From Bisporella sp. PMI_857 (Eukaryota; Ascomycota; Leotiomycetes; Helotiales; Helotiaceae), in the NCBI GenBank assembly GCA_021307315.1, contig JAJSPD010000003.1, positions 248,001 through 312,000 of the forward strand: DNA of 64,000 bases, given 5' to 3'. A model generated the notes under the pieces. It made no database searches and was not told the DNA's origin. It worked only from the letters and a program-made list of their open reading frames with translations. Numbering within the stretch: the first letter of the stretch is position 1; each line of letters begins with the position of its first letter. The position numbers were made by a program, and so were the translations under genes. Positions 36,701-47,338 of this stretch are shown here, piece by piece.

Positions 36701-37366
36701 AGTGTCGTTGTGGCTGCTGAGACTCTGGTAAATAAGACGCTGCGACACCCGAATCATGAAAGTGCGATGGGCCCTGTTGCGGTTGGTACCCATAGTTTAG
36801 ATCACCAGGAGGCTGGAAGTTTTGATTGTAGTTGCGGTTAGATTGGTAATGACGAGACGGACGATATTGACCTTGAGGAGTGAAAGCATGGGATGAGTTG
36901 AAGCCAAACCCAGATCTACGAATATGAAGTGTCAGGGTAAAGCTAGGATCCAGTTGGTACACAAAATTGGCATGTACTTACTGATTCGCTGCAGCATAAG
37001 AGACTCTTCCATACTGCTCCTGCGCTTGCCGGGGATCTACTGGGATGGACAGTTGTGCATTCATCTGCCGTCGCTGCGCTTGATTTAATCTCTTTCGGCC
37101 AGACTGTGGCTGTGCAGAGCTTGATATATCTTGAGTCTGACTGCTTGTTGTAGCGACTCCTAAATAGGCGTGTTGGTCTACCGGACTTGCCGTAGTCATG
37201 TGTGGAGGCAAGGCAGGCACGGCTAGCTGGCTGTTTGCAGCAGCGGCGTTGCTAAGAATTAGACCTAGCAAAGTAAGCAGCTTTATTGTCAGGCATAGTA
37301 TCTCGCATACTTACCGCGAAGGCGGTCTTCTAGCGGCTGCTCCCCAGCACCTGTAGATGGAAACAT
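33800..37366 (-). CDS. Cid1-like non-canonical nucleotidyltransferase (terminal uridylyl/poly(A) polymerase family)
   Basis: Six exons: 37366-37315, 37264-36982, 36915-35506, 35454-35375, 35309-35049 and 34971-33800 (1085 aa), all in phase. Residues 1-270 are Gln/Asn/Tyr-rich and disordered. The nucleotidyltransferase motif CFGSMSSGFATKASDMDLAL gives catalytic Asp332 and Asp334; the third Asp is near residue 776 in TDIGIQCDINFSAELALHN. About 440 residues separate them, against about 58 in fission yeast Cid1, so a domain of roughly 380 residues, mostly helical, is inserted. The PAP-associated part follows (VKELILFVKHWAK, SSYGYVLMVLHYLVN). Such enzymes add U or A to RNA 3' ends and trigger decay. 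Nucleotide preference cannot be read from sequence alone. It is divergent from TFG1. Confidence 0.87.
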
Positions 37367-38300
37367 TGTGGGGCTGTCGGAATGGATTCCAACACGGGAC
37401 TCCACTTGTATCTCTTCTCTAAAGGCAGAGTTGGCTGGGCGTATGATGTGAAGTGATTTATCTCATAGGAAGAAAATATCATGTGATTTGCGACAAGGCT
37501 CTTCCGATAAAGATTTCACGTAGCGGAATAAAGGTTAACCTGAAGATCCTATGGTATGGGCAAACTCGCCAGGTATACTTGACGCGTCAGTGACCAGAAA
37601 ATTTGTGCGTTCCTGTTGTTGTAATATTTCTAGCTTGGTTGGGCTATTCTCAGAAGTTTTCGAACCGTAATTGTGTAGAACCTCCTGGCCCATGGTATAA
37701 ATAGAGAGTCGACCAAGCTAGTCTCAAACAATTGATGATAAGTCCTTCCTCGGTGGTGAGGGGTCCACAGTGTTCGAGATCAATTGAAGGATACTACTGC
37801 TATGGAATCGAAAGTGACAGTTGAAGCTCAATATCAAGTGCAATGTAGTTGGCCGTGCAGGGATGGTGAGTATTCCTTGGGATTCAAACGACAGGGATTG
37901 GCAAGTGTGGGGCTAGACCACAATAGGCTACCTTATTTTGGAGTCATTGTTCAGAGTGAAGAGCTCCCCGGAACTGACCTTATTCTTCATGCTGCTTTCT
38001 CGGTGAACCATAACACATCCGCGAACAAAAAACAATGACCTTTGCCCTTAACCTCATGCTACCTTAGTCTTTGCCGTGCAACAATACATCGCAGATACAA
38101 CTGCTGCACATGGAATAGTGAAGACACGCAAGCATATTCTCTAGACGCCTGCATCGCATCGCAAACTTCCAGCTCTTTTTTGCCTACGACGCCTCATGCG
38201 CTACTTCTAGTGATCACAGTTGCGCTGGCGATAGCCTTTGAGCGCGTAGCTCTCCAATTCGAGGTTCCTCAGCATCGTTAAGACTTCATACAACCTCACC
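37367..38300. promoter_or_regulatory. Divergent promoter region between the Cid1-like gene and TFG1
   Basis: About 930 bp between two start codons facing away. A TATAAATA sequence lies at 37696-37703, oriented for plus-strand transcription, but 600 bp before the TFG1 ATG, so its role is unclear. An 84-codon plus-strand frame at 37784-38038 follows it; it has no family resemblance and could be chance or a short unknown gene. Confidence 0.45.
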
Positions 38301-40599
38301 ATGAGTGACTCTCCTTCAGGCCTCTCCAACGGCCGAACACCTACCCCCAATGGTGGCCCTCCACAGTTCGTTCGAAAGCCCAAACCTAAAACTGACCCTC
38401 TGGTTGCGCGCAAGAAGAAGCCAGTACGAAGAGAGAATCTGCCAATCCAGTCGAGGCTTGCTCCAAATGAACCACAGATGCTCCGAAAGCCCTCTCCTGC
38501 TACATCAACCGCACCACGCGCGCTGCCTCCCCAGCCTCCGAGAATGAGTGGTGGCTGGACTCAGCAGCCGTCTGGTGAATTTCAGGACTTCCCTCTAGTC
38601 ACTACCAAACAAGCTTTATTAGAGGGAATGCGGCACCACATTGCTAGATTCGCGTCTAGGAAAGATATCGATCCCACCGATCAAGATACCTTTTTACGGC
38701 CAATATCGTTGCATAGGAGAGATCCGCGACAACCGGTTGGAAAAGCAGCCAAGGAGGAAGAGCTCATTCAGGACGTAGTTGTAGATTCGAAGGAACAAGA
38801 ACGGCTGGACATTCTGAAGGCTGAAAAAGAAGCGCAAAGGGCTGCTGATCTGGCACAAATTGCGCCTAGTGGAAAGGGCCCGAATGCCCCTGCGTCAAAG
38901 AAGAATCAAGCTTTTCGCAACGAAAAGACAAGTCAGGTCTTTAGGTTAGATAAAACAGAAGCACAAAATAAGGAGTCTCAGTTACGCTACGAGGAGGCAT
39001 TGCCATGGCATTTGGAGGACTCTGATTATAAGAACGTCTGGGTTGGCAATTATGAAGCCGCACTTTCTGACACTACCGTCGTATTTGTTGCCGAACATGC
39101 CCGTTTCAAGATGATTCCAGTGGAGAAATGGTACAAATTTACTCAGAAGAACCAATTTGAGGGCAGTTTTACTATTGAAGAAGCCGAGGAGGCTTTCAAG
39201 AAGAAACATAAGGAGTCACGTTGGGCAAAGAAACAAATACAAGAAAAAGCACAGCAGGAGCAGCAGGCTCAAGACCGCGCGAGGTATACCAAGCTCTTCA
39301 CGGTAAAAGCTGAAAGTGCTACTTTCAAGAATGCTACCAAGACCGAGACTCAAGATGCTGATGAGGTCGATTTCGATTTAGCGGAAGATTTTCAGGATGA
39401 TGATGAGCAACCGGGAGTGGTTCCCGACGAGGATGTGACAGAAAAAGAGGCTAAAGAGCGGATTAAGAGAGACCAGCTTGCGGCTAATGTGTTCAACCAG
39501 ACTAATGAAGCTGACGTAGATGCCGAAGAGCAGGAAGACGAGGAAGAAGCAGAGGCGAATAAGAGGTTGAAAAAGGAAATCAGAAAGGCGTTGACCAAGA
39601 GGGAGAAGATGACTATTTATGAGTCAGATTCCAGCAATCCTTACGCATCGTCGAGCGACGATGATACTTCTGATGAGGAGAAACAAGCCGAGATTGACAA
39701 GCGTAAGGACGAGGAAGCAAAGAATAAAGCTAAGCTTGAATCTAAACTTCCTTCTGGCGCGTCATCGAAAGGAACGAATACCCCATCTGGGCGTGTAAAG
39801 CACGTTGATCCTCTTCGAAAGTCGAAGAACCTAAAGCGCTCAGGATCCCCTACTGTGTCTGAGTCTAGCGGTAACGAATCAACTCGCAAGAAGAAGAAGA
39901 TCAAGCATTCTTCACAGCCCACAGGCAGCAATACACCTCGAGGTATGTCCCCTGCACTATCTTCCTATGCCCCAACTAGACAACCGCCCCCCCGAGACTC
40001 TCCCTTGTCAGACTTTCAGTAAGCTCATCAAGTTTGTCAGAAATCACATCAACAATTCTAAATCCTAACCCGCCCCATGGCGGCTCTATGAGCGATGGTG
40101 AAGCTACGGGAGGTGAGATGTCTGATGGGGGCAAGCGTGCCAAGAAGATTAAGATTCGCCTCGGAGGAGCATCCACCACAAGTTCACGTGCTGGTAGCCC
40201 TGCACCTGGTAAGGTCCATGTTCTAGAGGCGATTTTAGAAGCATTTTCTAACAGATATCAATTATAGGACGAGCTGGCTCGATAGGAGCTGAAGGTAGCC
40301 GTGCGGGCAGTCCAGCCATACCAAACAACACAGGTCCGTTGAAACCACCTTTCCTAATTCAAAGCAAACCTACTGACAATCTACAAGTGCGAAAGACGGG
40401 CCCTCTACAAGTCCAGGAGATCATCGACGCGCTAGGCGATGAAGGCGTCACGTTGTCCGACTTCATCAAGAAATTCCCTGGAAGGGTGGGCGATGACCCG
40501 GTGACACAGACCAGCAAGAAGCAGTTCCTGCAATATGTCAAGGACTACGCGGCGTATGGTTCTGACAAGAAGTTGAGACGCAAAAAGGACGGTAAATAG
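38301..40599 (+). CDS. TFG1: TFIIF subunit alpha (RAP74/Tfg1)
   Basis: Exons are 38301-40018, 40093-40208 and 40268-40599 (721 aa); introns of 74 and 59 bp. The N-terminal dimerisation region shows the Tfg1 pattern (GEFQDFPLVTTKQALLEGMR, and later YKNVWVGNYEAALSDTTVVF and VEKWYKFTQKNQF). A long acidic/basic low-complexity middle follows. The C-terminal winged helix (VQEIIDALGDEGVTLSDFIK, then FLQYVKDYAAY and a basic end) is the RAP74 domain that binds the CTD phosphatase. With Tfg2 it forms TFIIF, which recruits RNA polymerase II to promoters. Without the two 3' introns the winged helix would be lost, since the first exon ends at an in-frame stop right after the donor. Confidence 0.93.
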
Positions 40600-40850
40600 A
40601 CGATGCTATTAATATTCCTGAGGATGAGGGATCAGGGGACGTTTAATCAGATACCGTAAAATCGCCGTCTGTGTTCAAGTTAGAATGGCAGCTCGGAAGC
40701 GGTAGCCATAGAAAATGAAACCAATGATTACCATGATGCTCCTGAGAGCTAGATATTCGCATCTAAGTATTATATTAAGTATCTATATATAAGAAAAGCA
40801 GGCTCAGTCCCAATCCTCATCTGCATCACATTAAGCATTAAATCGCCTTC

Positions 40851-42927
40851 CTAAATCAAGGCCATCAATAGGATGCAAGATCCCGCAAGCAGCGACGAAA
40901 TTGCGTTCCTGCTACCAGCACCAGTGAACTCAGTAGTCGTAGGATACCTCGTAGGAACCGTCCCATTTGCCTGACCGCCAACAGTCGCGGTCCCAGCGGA
41001 CGGAGCAAGATGATATGATGCTGGCACCGCGCCAGATTTTGTGGTCAGCGCTGTAGGAAGCACGGTAATAGTGCTCGCAGTCTGGCTCGCAGCGACCACA
41101 CTCGATACCGAGGTGTATGGTCCGATAACCACAGAGCTGAGAGGAGTATAAGTAGGAAGAGTGGCGTTCCAGTTCGGGTGCGCGACGGTGAAGATGGTAG
41201 CTGTTGGAAGGATGTAGGTTGGGTTGACAAAGGTGGGTGTGTAGATTATTTCGACGTTGGGTGTTTGGAGGGGTTGAAGGGTGTGTGGGGCGGTGAGGTG
41301 GGTGACGGTTGTTGGGTTGTTGGGTGGGAGGGCGGCGATGGTGTTTTGTGCAGAGGAGAATGTTGAGAGCGTAGTGGAGGGAATGGTGGTAGGCAGGGTC
41401 GCGCCAACAGGGCAGACGGTTGTGTAGAGGATCTTGGTAGATGTGATTACTACCTGGGAGGTGAGTGATGCGGGACAGTGCAGGACGGTATTGGCGCAGG
41501 CGGTAATAGTTATTAGGTCGGTGGCATAGACAGTGGATGTCGTGAGAGAGGCAGCAGAGGTGATGGTGCCACTTGGGTAGGTGTTGTTTCCATATACTCC
41601 AGTGGGCGAAGGTAGAACCACGACGGAGGTGGAAGATATGGCTGAGTTTGAAGATTCGAGGAAAATACCACCTGAAGAAGAGATAGTAACTGTAGATACG
41701 ACTAGCGAAGAAATCGCTGGAATCTCGACAGGAGATGCTGTGACTGTAGCTTGGGAATTGGTGATTGAAGCGGCTGCAGTAGGTAGTTCCAGAAGAGAGG
41801 TTGCCGCGGGACGAGTGATGCAGAGACTCGGTAGTGGATATTCCAAGAGCGTTGTGATGACAGCGGGGCTTGCGCCGAACTCCTTGTAGTTGATAGACAC
41901 AACTGCATGAGCATACGCACCAACATTAAGATCTATGCTCTCAACGATTGAAAGAGCACAAACATCAGTTGTACTGATGGTGGCAACGTACTCGATGAGG
42001 TCAGCGAAGACTCCTAGTTCGAAGTCGAAGCCAGTTCCAAAGAGCTCGACGGTTGTTCCCGCCTGCACTCGGACACGGAGAGCAGCCTTGAGTGTTGCAG
42101 AACCTGTATTGACTGTGACTGGCAAGTTGTCAATCTCTCCATTTCCACTAATCCTATTAGTCGTTTGAACAGAAGCAAGATAGAGGTTCCACTTACAAAT
42201 CAAAATCAACAATGTTACCAGATATTGGGTCGACTGCAATATAAGCTCCCTCCGGGAAAGCAAACTCGAAACCAGCATCAATATCGAGAGTAGCACTTAA
42301 AGAAAAAACGAGATCAATCGACAGAATAGCCCCAAAGCTGATATCTTCACTGATCTCCAAGCCAGAGAGTAGGTTGCTAGTGAAAATAGGGAATGAGTAA
42401 GATCCGGTGTTAGTAGCCAAAATGTTGAAATCAAAATGTCCGCCGACATTGTCAAGCGAGACTTTCACATTCAGATCGAATGCTTCCACAATTGCATCCA
42501 CGGGGTTCTCAAAAAATGAGATGATGTCACCAATGATATCCTCTTTTTTGTCAACACCAGCAGTGGAGATGACTGCTTGTCCCCAAGTTCTACAATCGAC
42601 GCACTCGACCTTCAGACGGTAGGCATCTCCAACCCGACCGGATGTGGAACCAGCACCACTAATCTGATCAGCAAGACCAAGGGTGAGAAGAGGTGTTTAT
42701 CCTTAGGTTGATTGGATTGAAAAAGTTAAAGTCACTCACATATCGAACAGAACCTGGTTAACATGGCTTGTTGTGAGGTCGAAGTTGCCCAGCCGAATAG
42801 AAGGGAGGCCTCTGTCCTCCAAAGTAGAATAGACTTGCAAATCTGTAGAACGGACAACGACTGGACCTGCGGTCACAGAAACGGCCAAGGCGCTAATGAG
42901 CATGCATTTACGAAGAATGGACAACAT
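40851..42927 (-). CDS. GPI-anchored Ser/Thr-rich cell-surface protein
   Basis: Exons are 42927-42740, 42658-42197 and 42147-40851 (648 aa); introns of 81 and 49 bp. The signal peptide is MLSILRKCMLISALAVSVTA. Residues 20-280 form an ordered, probably beta-rich extracellular domain with two Cys in VECVDC, repeated hydrophobic/Gly patterns and one further Cys pair. The rest is Ser/Thr/Pro/Val-rich and likely O-glycosylated, with a block DLITITACANTVLHCPA that resembles patterns in fungal wall adhesin-like proteins. The last residues AISSLLAGSCILLMALI form a GPI signal, with a likely cleavage site in GAGSRN. It is expected on the plasma membrane or wall. I do not know a specific function. Both introns end in a GATTAG-like acceptor after an earlier AG. 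Confidence 0.78.
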
Positions 42928-43776
42928 GGCGAGCAAAAGAGTGTATAGCTGGGCTATATTAGAGAAAGACTATAGTTGGAAATAAAGCAATAAACCGCAA
43001 TATTAACTGGGACCAAACGTAAAGAGTGAGAGAAGCCCCGTTGATCTTGAAAGCAAAAACAAAAAGGGAGATAGAAAGAACTTATGGAAAAGACGACAGG
43101 AAGCCGTACAGCTTGCCACTACTCAGTGATTCTGCGATACAGGCATTTACTGGCACCGCAACATGGTGAACGTGTGGACGCTGCACTGCAATAGGAAATC
43201 AACCCTTGATAAAACTCATGCAATCATCCCATGTGCCATCGAATAGGCAATATGAGACAGCTACCGAGCATCCCCTGGTTGCGTTGGGACGACAAAGATC
43301 CATCACGCTTGGACGTTTCTCCATCCCATTGGATTCTCGTTCGGGAGATTCTTTTCTGGCGATTGACCATTGAGATGTTTCTTTTCAAGATACTGGGGTC
43401 GATTGGGTTCGTAATATGTTCAAGTTTGTTTCAAGACCTGGCCGTTGAGGCTGGGCGTGAAGATGTGGTGAATGTTGCAATCTGAATCGCAACCGTGCGC
43501 GTTGGACTTGAGTAATATGATTGGCTGTCAGGGAGATTGGCCTAATTAGCATGTGAACTGATTATATAAGCTGGATTTTTCCTAGACGGCCAATTATCCG
43601 CTTTCAGCCTCATCAACAGCATGGTATTCAGAACCTTAGCAACTGTCAAAGCAAACCATATCAGGCAACAGATATTCCCGCTTCTTGTGCCAGGAAACAT
43701 TTAGCATTCAGGCTAGTGCATCCTAAAACACAGGGACAGTATCGGCATACCATTGGGAGGAAAACCCCATAGTAAC
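42928..43776. promoter_or_regulatory. Divergent promoter region between the GPI-protein gene and BUD13
   Basis: About 850 bp between two divergent start codons. A TATATAAG sequence near 43562-43569 lies about 210 bp before the BUD13 ATG and is a possible TATA element. An open frame at 43231-43485 shows no coding features. Confidence 0.45.
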
Positions 43777-44748
43777 ATGTCTCTTTCCTCCTACCTTGCC
43801 TCCAAATATCTCACAGCCGACGAGCGCCCTTCCAAAAAGCGTAAGCGCAGCTCTAAAAAAGCCGAGGGCCTCATAATAGAAGACGATGATGCCCTAGGGT
43901 GGTCTACCACCGCCCAAAACGCCGACGACGATGATTCTACACCCGTCACGGTAAACGCAGGCAGTGCCGAGTTCCGCAAGGCTAAGAAGAGCGCGTGGAA
44001 AACAGTGGGCGTGCCGGTTTTGCAACCTAAAGATGATAGCGCAGAGGCGGAGGCGGATCGCATTATCAGGGAGGCTGGAGAGGAGGGACGGGAGAGGGCA
44101 GATGATGAGACGCCGGTGATTGAGGACGAGGATGTGGTGAAGATGGGCGATGGGACGCATGCCGGGCTGCAGAGCGCGGAGGATGTGAAAAGGCAGTTTG
44201 AGAAACGGAAGAGGGAGGAGGCGCTGGCTTGGCAGAAGGAGAATAGGAAGACGAAGGGGGAGGAGGAGACGGTATACCGGGATGCTACAGGTAGGAGGAT
44301 TGATATCAGCATGAAGAGGGCGGAGGCGAAGAAGGAGCTTGATGCGAAGGCGAGGAAAGAATTGGAAGAGAAAGAGGCGCAGAAGGGAGATACACAGATT
44401 CGGGAGAAGGAAAGGAGGAAGGAGGAACTTGCTGATGCGAAGTTTATGACGCTCGCACGAGGGGTGGATGATGAGGATATGAATCAGGAGTTGAGGGAGA
44501 GAGAGAGGTGGAATGACCCCGCTGCGCAATTCTTGAGTGAGAAGAAAGAGAGCAGAAGCGGAAAGGCTGGCAGGAAGGGGAAGCCGGTGTACAAAGGAGC
44601 GAGTGCGCCGAATCGGTATGGCATTCGTCCCGGGCATAGATGGGATGGTGTGGATCGAGGAAATGGATGGGAAGGGGAAAGATTCAAGGCGATGAATCGG
44701 ATAGAAAGGAACAAGAACCTGGATTATTCTTGGCAGATGGATACATAA
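43777..44748 (+). CDS. BUD13: Splicing factor BUD13/CWC26 (RES complex)
   Basis: A single exon of 323 aa. It starts MSLSSYLASKYL, the family N terminus, and ends with the conserved RPGHRWDGVDRGNGWE, FKAMNRIERN and DYSWQMDT. Between them are GLQSAEDVKRQFEKR and YRDATGRRIDI, also typical, within a highly charged, mostly disordered chain. Bud13 with Snu17 (Ist3) and Pml1 makes the RES complex, which binds the activated spliceosome and aids splicing and nuclear retention of pre-mRNA. The upstream in-frame extension of 8 codons has no ATG, so this start is well supported. GC content is higher than in the neighbours, and long shadow frames on the other strand follow from that. Confidence 0.93.
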   Translation: MSLSSYLASKYLTADERPSKKRKRSSKKAEGLIIEDDDALGWSTTAQNADDDDSTPVTVNAGSAEFRKAKKSAWKTVGVPVLQPKDDSAEAEADRIIREAGEEGRERADDETPVIEDEDVVKMGDGTHAGLQSAEDVKRQFEKRKREEALAWQKENRKTKGEEETVYRDATGRRIDISMKRAEAKKELDAKARKELEEKEAQKGDTQIREKERRKEELADAKFMTLARGVDDEDMNQELRERERWNDPAAQFLSEKKESRSGKAGRKGKPVYKGASAPNRYGIRPGHRWDGVDRGNGWEGERFKAMNRIERNKNLDYSWQMDT

Positions 44749-44899
44749 AGTAATACGAGCACTCACAGGTCAAAGAATTCATGCTGTGGATCATTATGTG
44801 CCAATTTTATAACCGAACTAAGTATTATTTCTACTTTATTCCATACATTCACTGCCTCTAGCACCATTTTCAAGGTTGGAGGTATCTATTCAAGATGGC

Positions 44900-45473
44900 T
44901 CACAGTCTAATATTAAATACATATCGGTTGCATATAGCATTCTTTGAGTAGCTGTAGGTTGTTCTGCAACTTATCTGGTAAGAAATGACTCTCAGACGCC
45001 ATCTGTTGGTAGAAAGTACATATATGGCAACATATAGTGCATCCTTGATTCTTTCAAGCTTAGAATCATATGCAAACTCGGTTTTTGGTGACAACGAGAA
45101 TATATCGAGCAGTGCGGTCAAGGGATTGTCAACCAGCCTAGGATATGGAGTTTGTTTTGTCTTACTCCAAGTGTCAAAATAGCTAACGAACGGGCGACTA
45201 GAAACTTCACCATTAGTACTCAATGTATGCAACAAAGATATGGGGATGCAGAGAAGCTTACTGTATGAGAGCTAGGCTTAAATCTCCTAAATTTTCCAAT
45301 GTCCTCGGTTTGGTGATCTTTACCTTCCAACTCCATACGCTGCCGCTCAGCCATCTTCAGATTCTCAAGCACCTTTCCTATTTGATCCTCAATATCTTCA
45401 AACTTTTGCTCGACGGTCTCCTTTTATCTTCTTAGAAAGTATCGAGCTCTTTCTTCATTTTACGCCACATCAT
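44900..45473 (-). pseudogene. Gene remnant with coiled-coil and C-terminal segment
   Basis: Minus-strand pieces look coding but have no intact start. A short frame MMWRKMKKELDTF (from 45473) hits a stop; a second frame then reads ETVEQKFEDIEDQIGKVLEN (coiled coil). After two plausible introns (donors GTAAAG and GTAAGC) it joins in phase to a segment with SRPFVSYFDTWSKTKQT-like content and ends at 44900. The first junction needs a frame change without any GT donor between, so the gene seems broken at its 5' end, or its first exons lie elsewhere. The family is not recognised. It follows BUD13 by 150 bp in convergent orientation. Confidence 0.35.
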
Positions 45474-47338
45474 TGGGCTTCTATTCAATTAATATAGGCA
45501 TTGCTATTTCTCCTGTGATAATGAAATGATTAACAATGCTACCGTAAATACTCAACGTTTAAATCCAGTAGTTATCACGGTCCTATGTATTGGATTGTAT
45601 TTGTATCGGGTAGGTGAACATCAATTTTTCATGAGGGTTTGTGGAGAATTGCAGGAGGAAACCAGTCGACAATATATCATCTTAAATTTTCAAGTAACTG
45701 GTGAACTTTGCAAGCGTGAATGTGTATAGTACAGTCTGGTTTAGTCAGGACTGGGATCCTCAGTGCCGTTGCCAATGGTGTGGTCGACGGACACTGGAAG
45801 CTCCCGTCCCTCGCTAGAAAGCTATATACATAACTGAGGCATATCTTCGCATCTATGCCTCAGCGGACTGATGACCTCGGCCCGCTTGACATATCGCTCC
45901 TTGTGGCATCACACTGGTGAAAAGAAAATTATCGTGAGTCTGGACTGGCTTTATTAGGCTGCTCCAATGGCTCACCTACTGCTTACCAAATTTAGACCAG
46001 TATTGAGTAGAACATGCAGGTATCACAGGCCGAGGACAAATCTGAAGTGGCAGTACGACCTTGTATCTAGATATCAAGGCGCTATGAACCTTGGTGGGGT
46101 ATGGAACCCCATCTTTCCACGACTTGGAACGATAAACGATAAAAAGATATCGGAGTATGAACGCTTTCAGGTACGTCGATACGGCAAGGTGGAAGTCACC
46201 CGTGTGTGATAAGCGATAAAGAGCACGCGCCGGCAGTCCACGGTTTTTTTGGCGATGCTTTCGGACACCGCAAGTGCTGAGAAGGAGGGGTTTTGGTCTA
46301 CTACTTGCAACTCTCCCGCCATCAAACTGGTCATTCAGACGCCATTATTGGCAGCCTCACTTCTGGCTGGTTTTCTCTCAATTCAACGAGAAAAACAATC
46401 GACGATGCATCACCATTCTAAAATCCAGGAGCAACAAATTTCCTGTTGTTTACAAGATGGGTCACGTGCCAGGTCCCGGGGCGTTTCTTAGCTGTGTCTT
46501 GGCCAGATTGGCAATCTTGCTCTCGTTACTCTATCTCTCTCTCTCAGCCTTGCGTTTGCGTTGTGTTGGCTCGCCCCTGGGCGTGCGCAATGAGATCACC
46601 CTCATCTCTCCATATTCATGCCCCCGTACACGAGCGCGCATTCCGTGGCCCATCATTGGCCCATCGCTATTGGCATGTTGCTTGCTTCCGCCTCCACACA
46701 ATCCACACGATCGCTTTTCCTCTCGTTTGGCAGGTCGCATTTGACTTAAACCATCGAACAACCACCGTAACCATCCCTGCCCCTGATTTTGTCCCCATGA
46801 ACAACGCGAAATGGGAAGGGATCTCCGATGTTGCCCCCTCGCACTAGCACGACAGGCTGCATTTTGGGCTCCAAGAATGACAAGGAAAAGAGGAAAGAAA
46901 CAGATTGAGAGTTGGGGTTCGGGGGAATAATTTGCATCTGGTCACACCTCCACCAGCCATGGTCAAGAGATCGATAGACCGGGGAGGGGCCTACTATACT
47001 CAGTAGTATGGACGTGCCCCTCTTTCACTAATGAACAGGTTAGTGTAGCCCTGCTACCTACTTTCATTGTGTATATCTTTCCGAAGTCTCGCTGGGAGTC
47101 CCTGCTTTCCTTTTTGCTTCTTGTGGTCTTCCTCTTGTCACCCTTCCGACCACTCCACATATTCTCAGGAACTTTCTGGGAAGTGAGCCTGGATCGCGCT
47201 TGGTCATATCTCGACCCGCCAGCCTACAGCTTCCATTTACCATCAGACTGAAAATAAATTTGTGGTGCAAATTTTTGGAAAAGTAGTGTAAAGAGACAGC
47301 CGTTTTTACTCTCAGTATTACCAAAAGTGCATATCAAT
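45474..47338. other. Gene-free stretch upstream of the ceramidase gene
   Basis: About 1.9 kb. Plus-strand open frames at 45967-46209 and 46274-46847 lack any family resemblance and look like chance frames in a pyrimidine-rich promoter region. The last 300 bases are expected to be the ceramidase promoter and leader. Confidence 0.4.

Noticed and set aside
35104..36841. Plus-strand open frames opposite the Cid1-like gene
   Set aside because: Antisense shadows; the minus strand gives a complete in-phase enzyme.
43791..44766. Long open frames on the minus strand opposite BUD13
   Set aside because: They are shadows of a GC-rich coding region on the plus strand that clearly encodes BUD13.
46274..46847. 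Two overlapping open frames before the ceramidase gene
   Set aside because: Low-information translations in a pyrimidine-rich promoter-like stretch.
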